The notes beneath the pieces were generated by a model. The model did not search any database. It was not told the origin of the DNA and was given only the letters and a program-made list of their open reading frames with translations. Shown piece after piece: positions 1 through 12,340 of a stretch of 64,000 nucleotides of DNA (the stretch's first letter is position 1; every line of letters starts with the position of its first letter). Location of the stretch: the NCBI RefSeq assembly GCF_964204865.1, contig NC_135257.1, forward strand, positions 2,852,001 through 2,916,000, written 5' to 3'. Both the position numbers and the translations under genes were made by a program. Origin of the DNA: Styela clava (lineage: Eukaryota > Chordata > Ascidiacea > Stolidobranchia > Styelidae).

Positions 1-3000
1 ATTGATTTGAATGTGTCTGATGCGGTCGACAAATGTACCTGGAACTGGACGTTTGATGGAACTGGCTCCATAACGTCACAAACGCTGTTTCGAAGAGACA
101 CAGCATAACCCTTATTCAAATCCGTGAAGGACAACCCGACTGTGTAATTGTTATGCTGACAATGTAAGCCTCTGACTTTAGCACATAGCATGTCGAGCAC
201 TCTATACACCGGAGAATCGTTGATAACAAACGCCCGTGCTGCTTTTGTTCGTTGAATTGTGATGTTGTATTCAACTTCCATAGCATAAGTCAGATAATAG
301 TTGCGTCCGTTGGCACTGATTTGTTCCACACCTATTGCCCTTAACGCACTAACTTTAATCTGACGTGCTACTTGGGTCAAATTAGCATCCAAGCTACCGA
401 TTTCCAAAACTACGTCTGCAAGTTCAAGAGCCCATTTGTCGTCACTCAATATATGTTTTCCAGTAAGAAGATAGTGATTATGCGAATTCATATGAGAAAT
501 TTGAGCCTCCTGGAGCATGACTTCCACTGCCGTGGTCTTTCTGGTCTGGCCGTATGCCACCAAACGAGCCATTCTCGAAGCACGATCTTTTTGGGTCATA
601 GGATGTAAATCTTTCGGATCTCCGCTGAACCAGCCGATGTAATTGGCAAATACACCTTTTACTGACCATGGCACTGATCCATAGTGCTCTTGCAAATTTG
701 GGTGTTTAGCTAGATTTTCGGGAAGCTTCACTTGTTCAACGATCTCACCAGGAAAATAACCTTTGTTCAACAGCCTGACCGTCTGATCATGAATGTATTT
801 AATACCGTCCCTATACACCAACAAAGTATCATACACCGCATCCTTTCCTTCAACGGGCCTTGTGTGAGATCCAACCAAAAATTCACCTCCCAAAGCTCTC
901 ATATCATCTAGGCTTTGATACCATCTTTTGCTATTTCGAGCCGGACTCCCGCGAATGGCATACAAATTTGGGAAAGTTTTGTATATATTGTCGCCTGGAA
1001 ACACTACTTTGGTGTCTGGTAGGAATATGGTAATTTGGTCATCAGTTTCCCCTGGCGTGTATATCAGTTCGAATTTGATGCCTATCAATAAAGTGAATAT
1101 GCAATATTGTTATGAAAGACTTCATCTGGCTAATTTTATATCAAGTATATTGACGTAAAAATTATTATATATACGCAACAACAGGCAGGCATATTCCCCG
1201 GCACTTACCTGCTATGGTGTATGATGCACGATCGCTAAACGTAACCGTGGGGACTGGTATATAAAAAGCAGTTTCCGTATCTACTCTCAATTCAGGACCA
1301 AGTCCAGCCCCGGTACGAGCATCCGGATTTTTTGGTAAAATTGCTCCAAGTTGACGCAGTCCACGTTTCAGTGCGATGTCGTATGTGTCCGCTGTTTAAA
1401 TGCAAATAACCGAATTTATTGATATTACCAAGTAAAATGCTCAAAATTTGGTCATAAAATCAATATGTAATTTAATATGATAATAATTCATCATCGTTTC
1501 ACTCTTGTATCATTTTGAAATTAAACTCAATGAAATGAATGAGTCCATTGTTGAATAGACTTTCAAAGAGAACTTTCCTTAGAATATTTTGAAGACTATT
1601 TTCTTTTTATTCGTTATATATATCTGTTAATGGGTATATTTAACAGTAGCCTTAGCAGCTTAAGTTTTAACAGCATGACAAGTAAAATTCTCAATATCTA
1701 CGAAAACATAATTTCGATATATCTTTGGGGAGAAATAAAAGAGATCGGTAAATTGTTCTGTTATGATTCAGTTATAGAATGTGGATATTGGTAAGGTAGG
1801 CACAGCAAAAAAATTATGAGCTGAAGGTCAAAGAATTCGATCTTTCTATGTTACTCAATACACGAGTCAGTCAAATCATCTCGCGCAAACCCGACGAAGA
1901 ATTTATATGCAGTAGCTATAGGTGTTGCATGTTGACAAGTTTCCACAGGGCATATACAGAAAATCGCCATGTTCTCGTCTTATATTAGGATTCTGTATAA
2001 ACCATAGTACTCACGCTAATACTCTGAAAGCCTGGCCTGACAAAATGAAAAACTTACAGAAACCAAACATGAGTTGTTTTGTTAGTTCGTGCGTGTAAAT
2101 TTCAATGGTAGTATTTGGAAAAACCTTCTTTTCTTCATTAATAATGAAACTTGTTCCAATAAGATGATCTGAACAAGTGATAAAAGAAAATAATACTGCG
2201 AATTTCAAGTATTGTTAGTAGTTTGTATGCTTGACATGATCTTGTGTGTTAATTATTAGTATTTCAATTGGTGCATAAAAGTAAATTGAATATCATTACA
2301 AATCGGGAGAAAGTACGAAGGCATAACGATTGAGCAGCGCTATTAGGCGACTTTTGGGCCGAATCTACAATGATATACGATTAATTCTGATTGCATTTAT
2401 AAGTTATCGATGGAAAGGTGACACTTACAGAATGTTACTCCTCCCGCTCTTTTATGTACATTGAAGCAATTTTCTTTTCGGCGTAGATAGATCATATTAT
2501 GTCAAGTTGTGAACGGGAAGTTTTTTTTTTAAAATGGTCAGTTTGGAATCATCTGATTTAATCAATACAGTGTATGGAATAAAATTATATTCTGAGGAAT
2601 AAGGATTTGGTTAAACTTACCAGTGTGGAAGTGGGTAATCATGATGGCTAGGACAGGTTTGCTGGTAATTTTCCGGAATTCGACCATAATTTCTTTCATG
2701 CTCTGTGGTGCTTCAGTCGTGTCAATAATGATTATCCCATCGTCGCCTGAAAAGAAAATATTAAGAATATCAGATTCCAGTCATTGGTCGGCTCAATTGG
2801 TCGCTTATTCGACAAAGGTTACTAAACTTCATTCAAATAACATAAAATACCAGTAGTAAGTTTACCTTCAATCATAATGCTGTTTGACAAGGCCCACCCT
2901 ATAGCAACATAGACATTGTCACTAACTTTCAAAACTTCACGAGTTAAGAACTCAGTCTTTGTGAATTCCACGAGTTTGCGTGATGATTCGGTTTCGTCAG

Positions 3001-3154
3001 TCGTTTTCGCAATTGGCTGGGACATATAATCGAATGTATCTTCACCATTTCCATGGTGAAAACCGCCGTTACCGATTGTCACGCCAATGTAGCCTGTAAC
3101 AGTGACTAGCACAGTTGTCAGTCCTATCGTTAAATAAGTGTATTTGTTCACCAT
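1..3154 (-). CDS. Alkyl sulfatase (MBL fold), five exons, 3' end outside window
   Basis: Exons (minus): 2866-3154, 2621-2746, 2058-2168, 1209-1391 and 1-1081 and beyond. All junctions are GT-AG with matching phase (all phase 1), giving about 596 residues before the window edge. The start is the ATG at 3152-3154, followed by a hydrophobic segment (about residues 6-27), either a signal peptide or a type II membrane anchor. The metal-binding motif HFHTDH is formed across the exon 2/3 junction. Later blocks are TPGETDDQI, PGDNIYKTFPNLYAIRG and GSHTRP, then HDQTVR, EHYGSV and IGWFSGDP of the alkyl-sulfatase dimerisation domain, then the SCP2-like tail ending near FTDLNKGYAVSLRN. Family knowledge: these Zn enzymes (SdsA1/BDS1 type) cleave primary alkyl sulfates to alcohol and sulfate. 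Most known members are bacterial, about 650 residues. Roughly 50-60 C-terminal residues are probably missing. The physiological substrate in an animal is unknown. Confidence 0.9.
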
Positions 3155-4619
3155 GATTTATGCTATGCAAAAACTATGGTTAGTTCAAATACTTCTCGAG
3201 TTGGTGCTAAGCGGAGCATTAGCAAAAGAATATGACTCTAGTGGAGCAGTTGTGTGCGCTTTTATATTTTTCAGACACGTGTGGAACATGGTGAATTCCT
3301 TCGCTATTGTATGTATTTATCAAATAACGGAAAAAGTTAAAACCATCTTAAAATTGCTCCTGCAAAACATTTAAACCCTCGTCATTCGACATGTAGCGTC
3401 GGCAAACAAATTGGATGTTTCCATTCAATATACTCCTGTGCACCATGCATTATTATTCTCATTGTCGTTTTGTTTTCGTAATTATATTTGTGCCATCATT
3501 ATTATGCGCACAAAAAAGTGCGTAAGTATTCGAACTTATTTTTGTATAGTGTAAGTCCAAGTAAATTTACGTTTTTTGTTAAAACGGTTACAAACATATG
3601 TGCCCAGGCACTTGAAAATAAAATTGTAAAAAAACTAATGAATATTAGTAAATCTACATTCTTTTCTAAAATTTACGTGAATACTAAATATCTATCTAAT
3701 TATAAAATATTCTTCGGAAACTCCTTTTTTTCAAATATAAAACCATAATGCGTTAAACCATAATACCACTTCGAAATTATAAAATAGGGCACTAAAATAG
3801 CAATTTGTTATTTAGAGGTTTGACTCGTGGATGAAAATGTTTGCCTTAATAATATTTTACTTGCGAAATGAAATCCCATTCAAAAATGATGATCGCATTC
3901 CTGATAGTAGTTTAATATGAATTTGTCTCAAAAAAATATCTTACGTTTTTCACTAATACATCATCCATTCTGAAACATATTTGTAAGCATAACGGCAATC
4001 AAATATCAACGTATTTAAAAACAAAAACATAAGTAGCGTTGCAGCGTAGTCGAAATCGAAAGTTTCAAATGATGCTGTGAGCACTGTCGGTGCATTTTAT
4101 AATTATGTTACATTCTTATTTCTCAAAGTTATGCCTACTTTACTGTTAAATGAAGTTCAATATTTTAGTAATATTGTCCCTTTCAAATGCATTCCATGGC
4201 AGCATAAATATTGTGACACGTAATAATCCTATCTGTTCTAAAGTACTTTTCGGTACTTGGCGAACAGTGCTGGAAAATGGAAATGAAATACAACAAAATA
4301 TTTTTGTTTTTAGAATTGCTTATTTTGTTGTCCAAGTACGATAATACTAAATTAGGATTTATCATTTTATTTTGCGCAGCAATTTAGACTAAAACCCACT
4401 TGTAGATTTTTGGTTTTTGGACAGACACTTGCGAGATTTGACAATACGCTTTTTCTGCGGATTAGAACGTTAAAAGAGAGAAGTGGCGGCATAGATATAG
4501 GGCAATCAATACCACGCTTGTCCAATATAACGACAGAAAAAATCGCCAAATCGGCAACCAAGCCGCTGCGCTGATAAAAAAAAATTATTGTCGTATGTGG
4601 ATATTCATTATCATAAGTA
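3155..4619. other. Intergenic, upstream of alkyl sulfatase
   Basis: This stretch is AT-rich. It must hold the promoter of the leftward alkyl sulfatase gene, but I see no convincing TATA or initiator element. Short open frames here (longest about 97 codons, 4367-4660 minus) resemble nothing known and are of the length expected by chance in AT-rich DNA. Confidence 0.5.
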
Positions 4620-4728
4620 TTTCCGTGAGGGGTGTGATTTAATATCGATAGAAGTAACAATTATGATTTATATCGCTGAGTATATGCATGAAGGAAACAT
4701 ACACGAGACGTGACGAGAGTACAAATGC

Positions 4729-4774
4729 ATATATATAATGCATATAATATATATAATATATATATATATATATA
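4729..4774. repeat. AT microsatellite
   Basis: An interrupted (AT)n tract lies inside copy A of the tandem duplication. Copy B has a much shorter AT tract here, so length has changed since duplication. Confidence 0.7.
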
Positions 4775-6206
4775 ATCTAACTATCTTTATTGAGCATGGA
4801 ATTAATTTAATTAGTTTAATGATCCGTTAAAACTTTCATCATTTTAGGTATTTTTAAAGACACGCTGATGTAATAACATACAAATATATTACATATATAG
4901 TGAAGATTAACGCTGGCCTAGTTTTTCAGTGTGGCAAATAGGAGAGAACGATATTTTTTAATGTACATTTTGCAAACGATGCAGATCTCGTGCAATATTT
5001 TGTAGCAACCAATACTATTAAACGGAACACCTAAATGGATTTTCAACCTATCTGAGCAAGTTTTAACTTGTACTTTACTTCACAATAACGGATAGTAATA
5101 TATATTCTTTATGATGTCAATAACAGATTCCATGATAAACACGCGACCTATATTGGAGATTGTAGCAAATAATGTTGTAATGCGACGATATATGTTAAAA
5201 CTTATTTCTATAATATTTTTCATTTCATGATATCACGATCAGAAGCTTTTAGTGATATAAATAGCTTATGAGCTTATAAAATGTTTTCGCCCTCCTACCC
5301 AAATAACTATCAAAATCAACTATGTTATTTAGATTTCATTTCGTCTATCTGTGTGGCTGAACTTTTCACCTGCTTTTTTCGTATTGGATTAGAGTGAATA
5401 TTGCTATGCCCGAATTCTAGTATGCGAATCGAGTTTTCAGTATACATCCAAATTATAAAAAAAAAAAAACATTACTAGTCGACTTGAATTAGACTTAAAT
5501 GAAAGATGAGAACAGCAAACACGGAAGCCGGATGTGATACTTTAGCTCTAATTTCTCATGGCAAAATAATTGCCCAACTCATAAGGGTTTTATGACCGAA
5601 AAGATTTCTCTGGTTTTGTGGAAATTCAAATTAAATCAGACTTTTATGAATGATTTGTTCCATTGTTTAAAGACAAGTGACGATTATTCATGTTTGCCTT
5701 AGGTGTGTGAGACAAGCTGATAAGGGGGTATAACCATACAGTGGAGAACTGGAATGTTGTTCTTAAATAAGTTATAAGAGTGAATTTTCGAAACTTATTT
5801 GCCAACATGCATTTGGATATGATATATTTATGTTCCTATATACCAATATTATAATACTCTGATAATTGACACCTAAATACGTATGAGACAATCATTTATC
5901 CAAGAGTTTTATGTATGTTAATTTTCTCATTTCAGTTGTTTTGTTTAATCAACTTTTTATTTGCTTTTAGTTGAGATCTCTAAATCTTGCATTGTATTGT
6001 ACAAACTTGCATGAAGAAGTATTGTTTTGAGATGAAAATAATTCTTATTTTTGAAAAACATTCACTTTCTTAGTATTTCTCAAAAGAATTGTAATTTCTT
6101 GTGAAATAATTCTGTTAGTTGTTGAAAAGAAGTAAATTGTTGAATGCCTAGAATCAAATATTAATCATTAATTCAATTGTTACTCCAGACTAATTATTTT
6201 ATTTTA

Positions 6207-6420
6207 CAGGGTGGCCCAAAAGTAGGTATACAGTTATTAAACTATTTTATATGCTTTGAAGCTACTTGCAGTTAACTTTATGTTACTTATTAAGTACCAC
6301 AAAAATTGCTTATTTTTTTAGATAATAAATCTAGTGTGAATTTTACATTAGTTTTCTAGCTGCTTGGAAGGTAATAAAAAATAAATAAAATAACTGTATA
6401 CCTACTTTTGGGCTATCCTG
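6207..6420. mobile_element. Mariner/Tc1-like MITE, 214 bp
   Basis: The terminal inverted repeats are about 32 bp with two mismatches. The left end starts cagggtggcccaaaagtagg and the right end reads, reversed, caggatagcccaaaagtagg. TA flanks both sides (6205-6206 and 6421-6422), as expected for Tc1/mariner integration, and the CAGGGTGNCCCAAAAGT start is typical of mariner termini. The interior is AT-rich and non-coding. The paralogous copy B reads straight through at about 8646-8652 (ttttattatactgaaattt), so it preserves the empty target site. Confidence 0.88.
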
Positions 6421-6659
6421 TATATATATACCGGCATTTGTAGTTCATATCACGATATATGTTCCTCTGGACATATAAAAGATGACGTCAACACCGACAT
6501 TTTTTAGAGCAAGGCACATACAATTTCGTGCGTTATTGTAGCAACTTGAACGATTATGCGTGTATTTTAACGAAGATAATGCGTGTTTTTGTTTGTGCCC
6601 CTCGTGTACAATATTTGTCAATTGTGCGCCAAGTTCAGTTCAGCCAAGTATTTTCGTTC

Positions 6660-8860
6660 GGGTTCGATTTATTATTGATAGAGGTAACAATTATGATTTA
6701 TATAGCAAAGTGTGTGAATGACGCAAACATACATGTGCATAGTGCATACAAATGCATATTTATATATTTAATTATATCTAATCTAACTATCTATGTTGGG
6801 CATGAAATCAGTTTAATGATTTGTTAAGACTTTCGTCATTTTAGGTATTTTCGAAGACACGCTGATGTAATTTCTGTACACGGCGGATGATAAAAAATAA
6901 AGTATGGTAATGTAGTAATAGTTTAAAAAAAAACTAGAAATACATACAAATATATTACATCTATAGTGAAGATTCAGGATGGCGTAGTTTCTTACTGTGG
7001 GAAAAGTTAGAGATGTGATAGAACGATATTTTTTACTGTAAAATTTGAGATGATGCAGAAATTGGATAATATCGGAAATTGACTTGTATCACGAATACCA
7101 GAGCAGAAAGTATATAAATTACCATTTAAAAAGTTAACTGAGCACCATTAAAAAGCACTTACACACAAAATTGCCCAGCAACCAAAGTATTTTTTGACAA
7201 TGCAATGTGAATCCACATTCGTAAAACTACAATTTTTTATTTCCTAATTCTATTTCTCGAGTTAAATGAAGGGCTTATTATTGTCTAAATACCACACCTG
7301 TGTAGATTCTCAACTCTTTATAAGCTAAATATAAGCTATTACTGTGAATATAAAATTTTCGTTTATTAAACACACTGCATTAGCGAAATCGTTACTTTTT
7401 ACGATTGTCTGGACAGAACTATATAAATGACTATCAATTGTTTTATTATGACTATTTCTGTTGAGTTTTCATCTCATGCAATATTTATTATTGACGGGAC
7501 ACTTAAATGGATTGTTAACTTATCTGGGCAAGTTTTAACTTGTACTTTACTTCACAATAAAGGACAATTGTAAAATAAATTCTTTATTATGTCGATTACA
7601 TTTCCACGATAAACACGCGAAGTATATTGGGCAGCAAATAACGTTGTAATGCGCCGATGTATATTAAAACATATTTCTATAATATTTTTCATTTCATGAT
7701 ATCACGTTCGGAAGCGATATAAATAGGTTATGAGATTATAAAATGTTTCAATTCGCCCACCTACCCAAATAATCATCAAAATCAGCTATGTTATTTAGAT
7801 TTCATTTTGTCTATCTGTGTTGCTGAACTTTTCACCTGCTTTTTCCGTATCGAATTGGAATGAATATTTCTATGCCCGAATTCTAATACCGGTATGTGAA
7901 TCGAGATTTTAGTATACATCCTACTTAAAAAAAACAAAATATTGACCCGAATTAGACTTAAAAAATGAAAGATGAGAAAAGCAAGCACGACAGTGATACC
8001 TCAGCTCTAATGTCTCATTGCAAAAATAATTGCCTACCTCATAAGGGTTTATAACCGAAAAGATTTCTCTGGTTTTGTGGAAATTCAAATTAAATCGGAA
8101 TTTTATGAATGATTTGTTTCACTGTTCACTGTTTAGACAAGTGACGATTATTCATGTTTGCTTTAGGTGTGTGAGACAAGCTGATGAGGGAGTATAATCA
8201 TAAGGTGGTGAACTGGAATGTTATTTTTAATAAGTTATATGGGTGTATTTTTGAAACTTTTTTGCCAAGCTGCATTTGAATATGATATATATTTATATTC
8301 TTATAAAACAATATTATAATACTATAATAATATACATCTAAATAGGTATGAGACAATTAGGATTATTCATTTATCCAAGTGTTTCGTGTATGTTAATTTT
8401 CTCATTTCAGTTGTTTCATTTAATGCAACTTTTTTTTCACTTTCAGTTGAGATCTCCAAATCTTGCTTTGGTTTGTACAAACTTGTATGAAGAAGTATTG
8501 TTATAAGATGAAATACTGTCAATAATTCTTGAAAGAATTGTAATTGCTTGCTAAATGATTTTGTTAGTTGTTGAAAAAGTGAATTGTTGGAAGCCTAGAA
8601 TCAAATATTAATCAATTCAATTGTAACCCCAGACTAATTATTTTATTATACTGAAATTTGTAGTTCATATCACGATATATGTTTATCTGGATATATAAAG
8701 ATTGACGTTAACGATGACATTGTTTTTTAGATCATGGCACATAATATTTTGTGCGTTATAGTAACTCGAATAATTATGCCTTCATTTTAGAGAAAATAAG
8801 GCGTGTTTTTGTTTGTGTCTCTCGTGTACATTATTTATCAATCTGCGCCAAGTTTAGGTA
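6660..8860. repeat. Tandem duplication, copy B
   Basis: Second copy of the roughly 2 kb unit. It matches copy A except for an extra segment at about 7075-7470 and for lacking the MITE. The right end carries the block ctcgtgtacattatttatca...gcgccaag, equivalent to about 6600-6637 of copy A. Sequence divergence is scattered and includes many small indels, so the duplication is not recent. No conserved reading frame is seen. Confidence 0.85.
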
Positions 8861-9639
8861 ATTACAATTTTGTTCAAATAAACCCAAATGTTTATGATAT
8901 ATGTATATGATTCTTGTGTCTCATGAATTGCTAATTTTCAATGAAAGTTCATGCTATCTCGACATGCTTTTTGCTCTAGTGGCACTTAGTGAGTGAAATT
9001 GTAAATGCAGTATGATTTATATTGACGGGTGCACGTATGGACAATAAGTATATGATGTATTGTATACAACAAAGGATGCACGTGAGGTATGTGTGTCACA
9101 CGAGGCCTTTAATCACTTTAGATACGAGTTAGTTATACAAATAATAGATTTATTGCTGGAAAACCTTTGGGGTGGCGTATCTACTTGAAATATCACCTAA
9201 GACAAAGTTTTAAAATGCGCCCCCGGATCGTTGACTAACAATTTTTAACGACTGTTGAATTGAGATACTTGTACGTTATTATTCAAGTCTAAATACGATT
9301 TCCAATTTGGAAATATTCTGTTTAAAACATTTTACGATTACAACTTTTTGTGCCTTTTTCAGACGGCACCATGGCTGCCATTCCCCATGCAGGTGTGCAT
9401 GTTCAATAAAATTTTTAGTGCGCTGGTGTTTATAATATAAATTTAAATATTTGGAGATGTAATTGGTCACCGTGTCAAAAAGAGAAATCGTGACATGATT
9501 TCTGACATATTTGATCGCAAATTTTGAGATAATAGAAACTAGGCGATCGGAAACGAATGGCAGAGAAAATTGGTTTGGAATTTTCCATTACATGAGAGCA
9601 GTAAAAATAAAAAGAGGTTGAAGTATTTTCGCGAGTGCC
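8861..9639. other. Intergenic, nothing recognised
   Basis: AT-rich sequence without a supported gene. The 63-codon frame at 9279-9470 (minus) has no family resemblance. Confidence 0.5.
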
Positions 9640-10030
9640 AATAAAAAGCACTTACACACCAAATTGTCACGCAACGTATTTTTCGACGATGTAGGTATTC
9701 TTAGAATAAAGGGCATGATATCACAATCGTAATTTTTAATTCAAAATTAAATAGCATTACTATATTATCCACTATCATACGTTGACTATTATCGTGGTTA
9801 TGAAATTTTATTATTGTTGGAGCAGAAAGGCTATAATATCAATTTTCCTTGTGTCAACTTTTGTATGAACTAAGTTTCAAGAATACAATTCAATTGGACA
9901 TATTACTGCATTCATAACATGCCCGAACAAGTTTTATGTTTTTTCACTTTGCAATGGAAAATTGGAATATATATAAATTTTTCAGGATGTTCATTTCAGA
10001 TTCTACGCGACAAACACCTTGTGAATATAT
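9640..10030. repeat. Diverged third copy of the duplicated unit (partial)
   Basis: The block aaaaagcacttacacaccaa at about 9643 matches aaaaagcacttacacacaaa at about 7151 in copy B. The following order of features (caacgtatttttcgacgatg, then a segment like gcccgaacaagtttta, then a segment like the copy A/B stretch around acacgcgacc) parallels the unit. Identity is clearly lower than between A and B. It includes the segment that copy A lacks. Confidence 0.55.
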
Positions 10031-10089
10031 TATCATGGGACACAAAAAACGAATCCCATAGAATCCCAAAAAATTTAAATGAAAATTAT

Positions 10090-10205
10090 AAATAAAAGTA
10101 ATAGCCTTTTAGCCAAAAATACAATCTTTAACCACTGTAAATTTTAAAGCAATTGGGCCAGCAATTAAAGAAAATATCAATTTTCATAACGATAAGAAAA
10201 AAATA
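10090..10205 (+). repeat. Dispersed repeat, CAATTGGTCCAGTAG family, copy 1
   Basis: Contains aattttaaagcaattgggcc, followed by cataacgataagaaaaaaat and accaacaag. This is the same block order as the copies at 10625-10745, 37160-37310 (reversed), 53570-53660 and 57135-57265 (reversed). Confidence 0.6.
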
Positions 10206-10624
10206 CCAACAAGAAAAAATATTTCACCCACAATTTCCCTCAATAAACATATTCTGGACGAAGCTGAAACTGTTGGCCGCCGTAACTTACTAGTACCGGT
10301 ATTCGGATTGTCATAACCTTATCAAGTCCTGTGTCAATAATGATTCATGCGTCTTGTGCCAACGTGAATGAAAGTGCTAAATGATTCGACTCACAACTGT
10401 AGTATCAAATCATTAACGGTACTTCAGTAACTTACCAACCTACCCACAGTGCGCCACCGGTGTCGAAAAACTTCCGACTTGCGCCTCGCAAATTTTTTGA
10501 AAAATCCAAACGCAAGACAGTCGTCTTTCGTGGGCGATTAAAAGCCGTGTTACCATGGGTACAAAATATTACAGCAAAAGCTTGGATGCAATATCTGATC
10601 TCATAGAACATTTAGGAAAAGATA
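10206..10624. other. Intergenic, nothing recognised
   Basis: No gene is supported. The stretch contains a GC-richer patch around 10440-10560 with no open frame of note. Confidence 0.4.
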
Positions 10625-10745
10625 AAAGTGTCTTCTAGCGACAACAACAATCTTTAATCCCTGAAAATTTTGAAGCAATTGGTCCAGTAGTTTAAAAGAA
10701 AGGTGATTTTTTCATAACAATAAAAAGGAAAATTCTAACAAGAAC
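10625..10745 (+). repeat. Dispersed repeat, CAATTGGTCCAGTAG family, copy 2
   Basis: Reads tctagcgacaacaacaatct, then gaagcaattggtccagtagt, then ttcataacaataaaaagg. It is the cleanest copy of the family in this window, and its block order defines the others. Confidence 0.65.
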
Positions 10746-10789
10746 AACATAATAACAAAACGATCCAATTGTCCATTTCGTATCCAACA

Positions 10790-11290
10790 AAAATGGGCGT
10801 TTACCTGGCCCTCGACTCCAGAAAATTTTTTCCTATAACTTCCCATAGCAAAATTTTTGAAATTTTCGTAAAGACTGTTTTGCAGAGTGGACGCTTATAA
10901 TCAGTCAAAACTGTCATTTTTATTAAAATATTTATTCACGTGTCGTTCACACGTACTGATATCTAATTTTAGACTAGTCTACCGCAGTTTCGGGACTATT
11001 TTTGATTATTAAAATTAAACTAAAGCTCCTCGGGGGACCTAATAACAATAAATTATTTGATTTAGAACTAGTTGTTGGAAACACAACTGGAAAATAACGC
11101 GCAAACCCCGGAAACGAGCCAATTTCTACAACCATGATCCAATAGGACTAGGTAATCTGAGCGTAAAAAGTGTCTGGGCGAATGAACAGTTTGTCATTGT
11201 TACGTCATCGTTGATTTATTGCTGATTGATAATTGTTACGAACATAAACAAGTAAATCGATTCTCGGGGAAATGTCCAACATTTGAGCTA
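10790..11290 (+). repeat. Interspersed repeat shared with 30590-31085
   Basis: A chain of matching blocks in the same order links this with the region near 30.6-31.1 kb: ccatagcaaaatttttgaaa, gactagtctaccgcagt, aaacacaactggaaaataac, aaaagtgtctgggcg, ttgttacgtc, gctgattg and cgattctcggggaaa-gtcca. Identity is moderate. There is no coding frame in either copy, so it is probably a non-autonomous transposon or LTR-like fragment of unknown class. Confidence 0.7.
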
Positions 11291-11935
11291 TGCTCAAATA
11301 TGTGGCCACGGAGGCCGAAACGCAATATTTTATTACCCGAACATCATATATATATATATATATATGGTAAGATACCAACACCTGCATCAGGGCACCATTA
11401 CCGTTACCGAACGTTCCTAGCTTATGCAGGGGCTGTGACCATGGTCTCACGCTTCATGATTCCGTTTTTCATAAAGAACTCCCCACTTTCTCCAGCAAAA
11501 GATCCGAAGACTGAGCAGGAGATCCGTTGATACGCGTTCGCGGAGCGCTGGAAATAATTTTAATTTTGTCGACGCACCACACAAAATTTCGGATAGAAAA
11601 ACGAATACCACAGAAAGTTTCACAATTAAAAAAAATGCACTTGAGGAGGTATCGAAGCATGCCAGTAGAGCTTACATGCTCACTAGGTGCCGATAGTTTC
11701 CGTAAAACTCACACTACCGGAAATGTCGTCGAACAAATGACCTCCGCCCGAGCTCAGCAATCTGAAAGGAACATACGGTCACTCGCATCAACAATTAACA
11801 TAGTCAAATTCTGTGGGCGCTAAAATATAGCTTCAAGAGTTTTGTCAGATCCGGCAAATTTTGGAACCGGAAAAACGAACGGAATGTCCGTGCGCTATAG
11901 CGATTCAGAATTTCTTCCGACTCTTAAGGTTTGTA
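11291..11935. other. Probable decayed transposase flank, includes AT microsatellite
   Basis: An (AT)n tract lies at about 11343-11366. Open frames of about 100 codons (11219-11530 and 11527-11823, plus) are rich in basic residues and lie directly upstream of the hAT-type transposase relic in the same orientation. They may be its decayed 5' part, but I cannot identify a domain. Confidence 0.35.
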
Positions 11936-12340
11936 AAATTATGTTAAGAATGCCTCCTTAAATGCGTTGTACATAAGACCAAAAATCCACAATGAGATCA
12001 TTAAACTGTGCGGCGAAATGATCCAAAAGGCCCTCGTGGAGAAGGTCAAGAAAGCCAGTATTTCGTCGTTCTTGCTGATGAAACAAGTGAAATCGGAAGT
12101 ATTGAACAATTTTCCATCTGTGTAAGATTCGTCCAAGCCGTCAATTTGTCCGATCATCATGCTCTTGCAAAATTGTTGATGTCGACATTTACAAGCTAGG
12201 ATTTGGAGCTGCGTAACATCGTAGACCAGGGAGGTAGGTATTCGATGGTGCCGCCAACATGTCATGCTGTTTTCGTTGAGTGCAAGCTTTTGTCCAAACA
12301 GCCAGCGCCGGATTAACCATTAAACAATATAAGTAGGGCA

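Larger units (their letters stand above)
4620..6659. repeat. Tandem duplication, copy A
   Basis: This about 2.04 kb unit aligns along its length with copy B (6660-8860). The offset is 2040 bp at the left end, where aagtaacaattatgattta at about 4653 matches aggtaacaattatgattta at about 6693. Other shared blocks include gacacgctgatgtaat, agttttaacttgtactttac, cagctatg-ttatttagattt, aaaagatttctctggttttg and cacgatatatgttc. Copy A lacks about 390 bp present in B (7075-7470) and contains the MITE at 6207-6420 that B lacks. No coding frame is conserved between copies. It ends around the block gtgcgccaagttcag (about 6622-6637). Confidence 0.85.
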
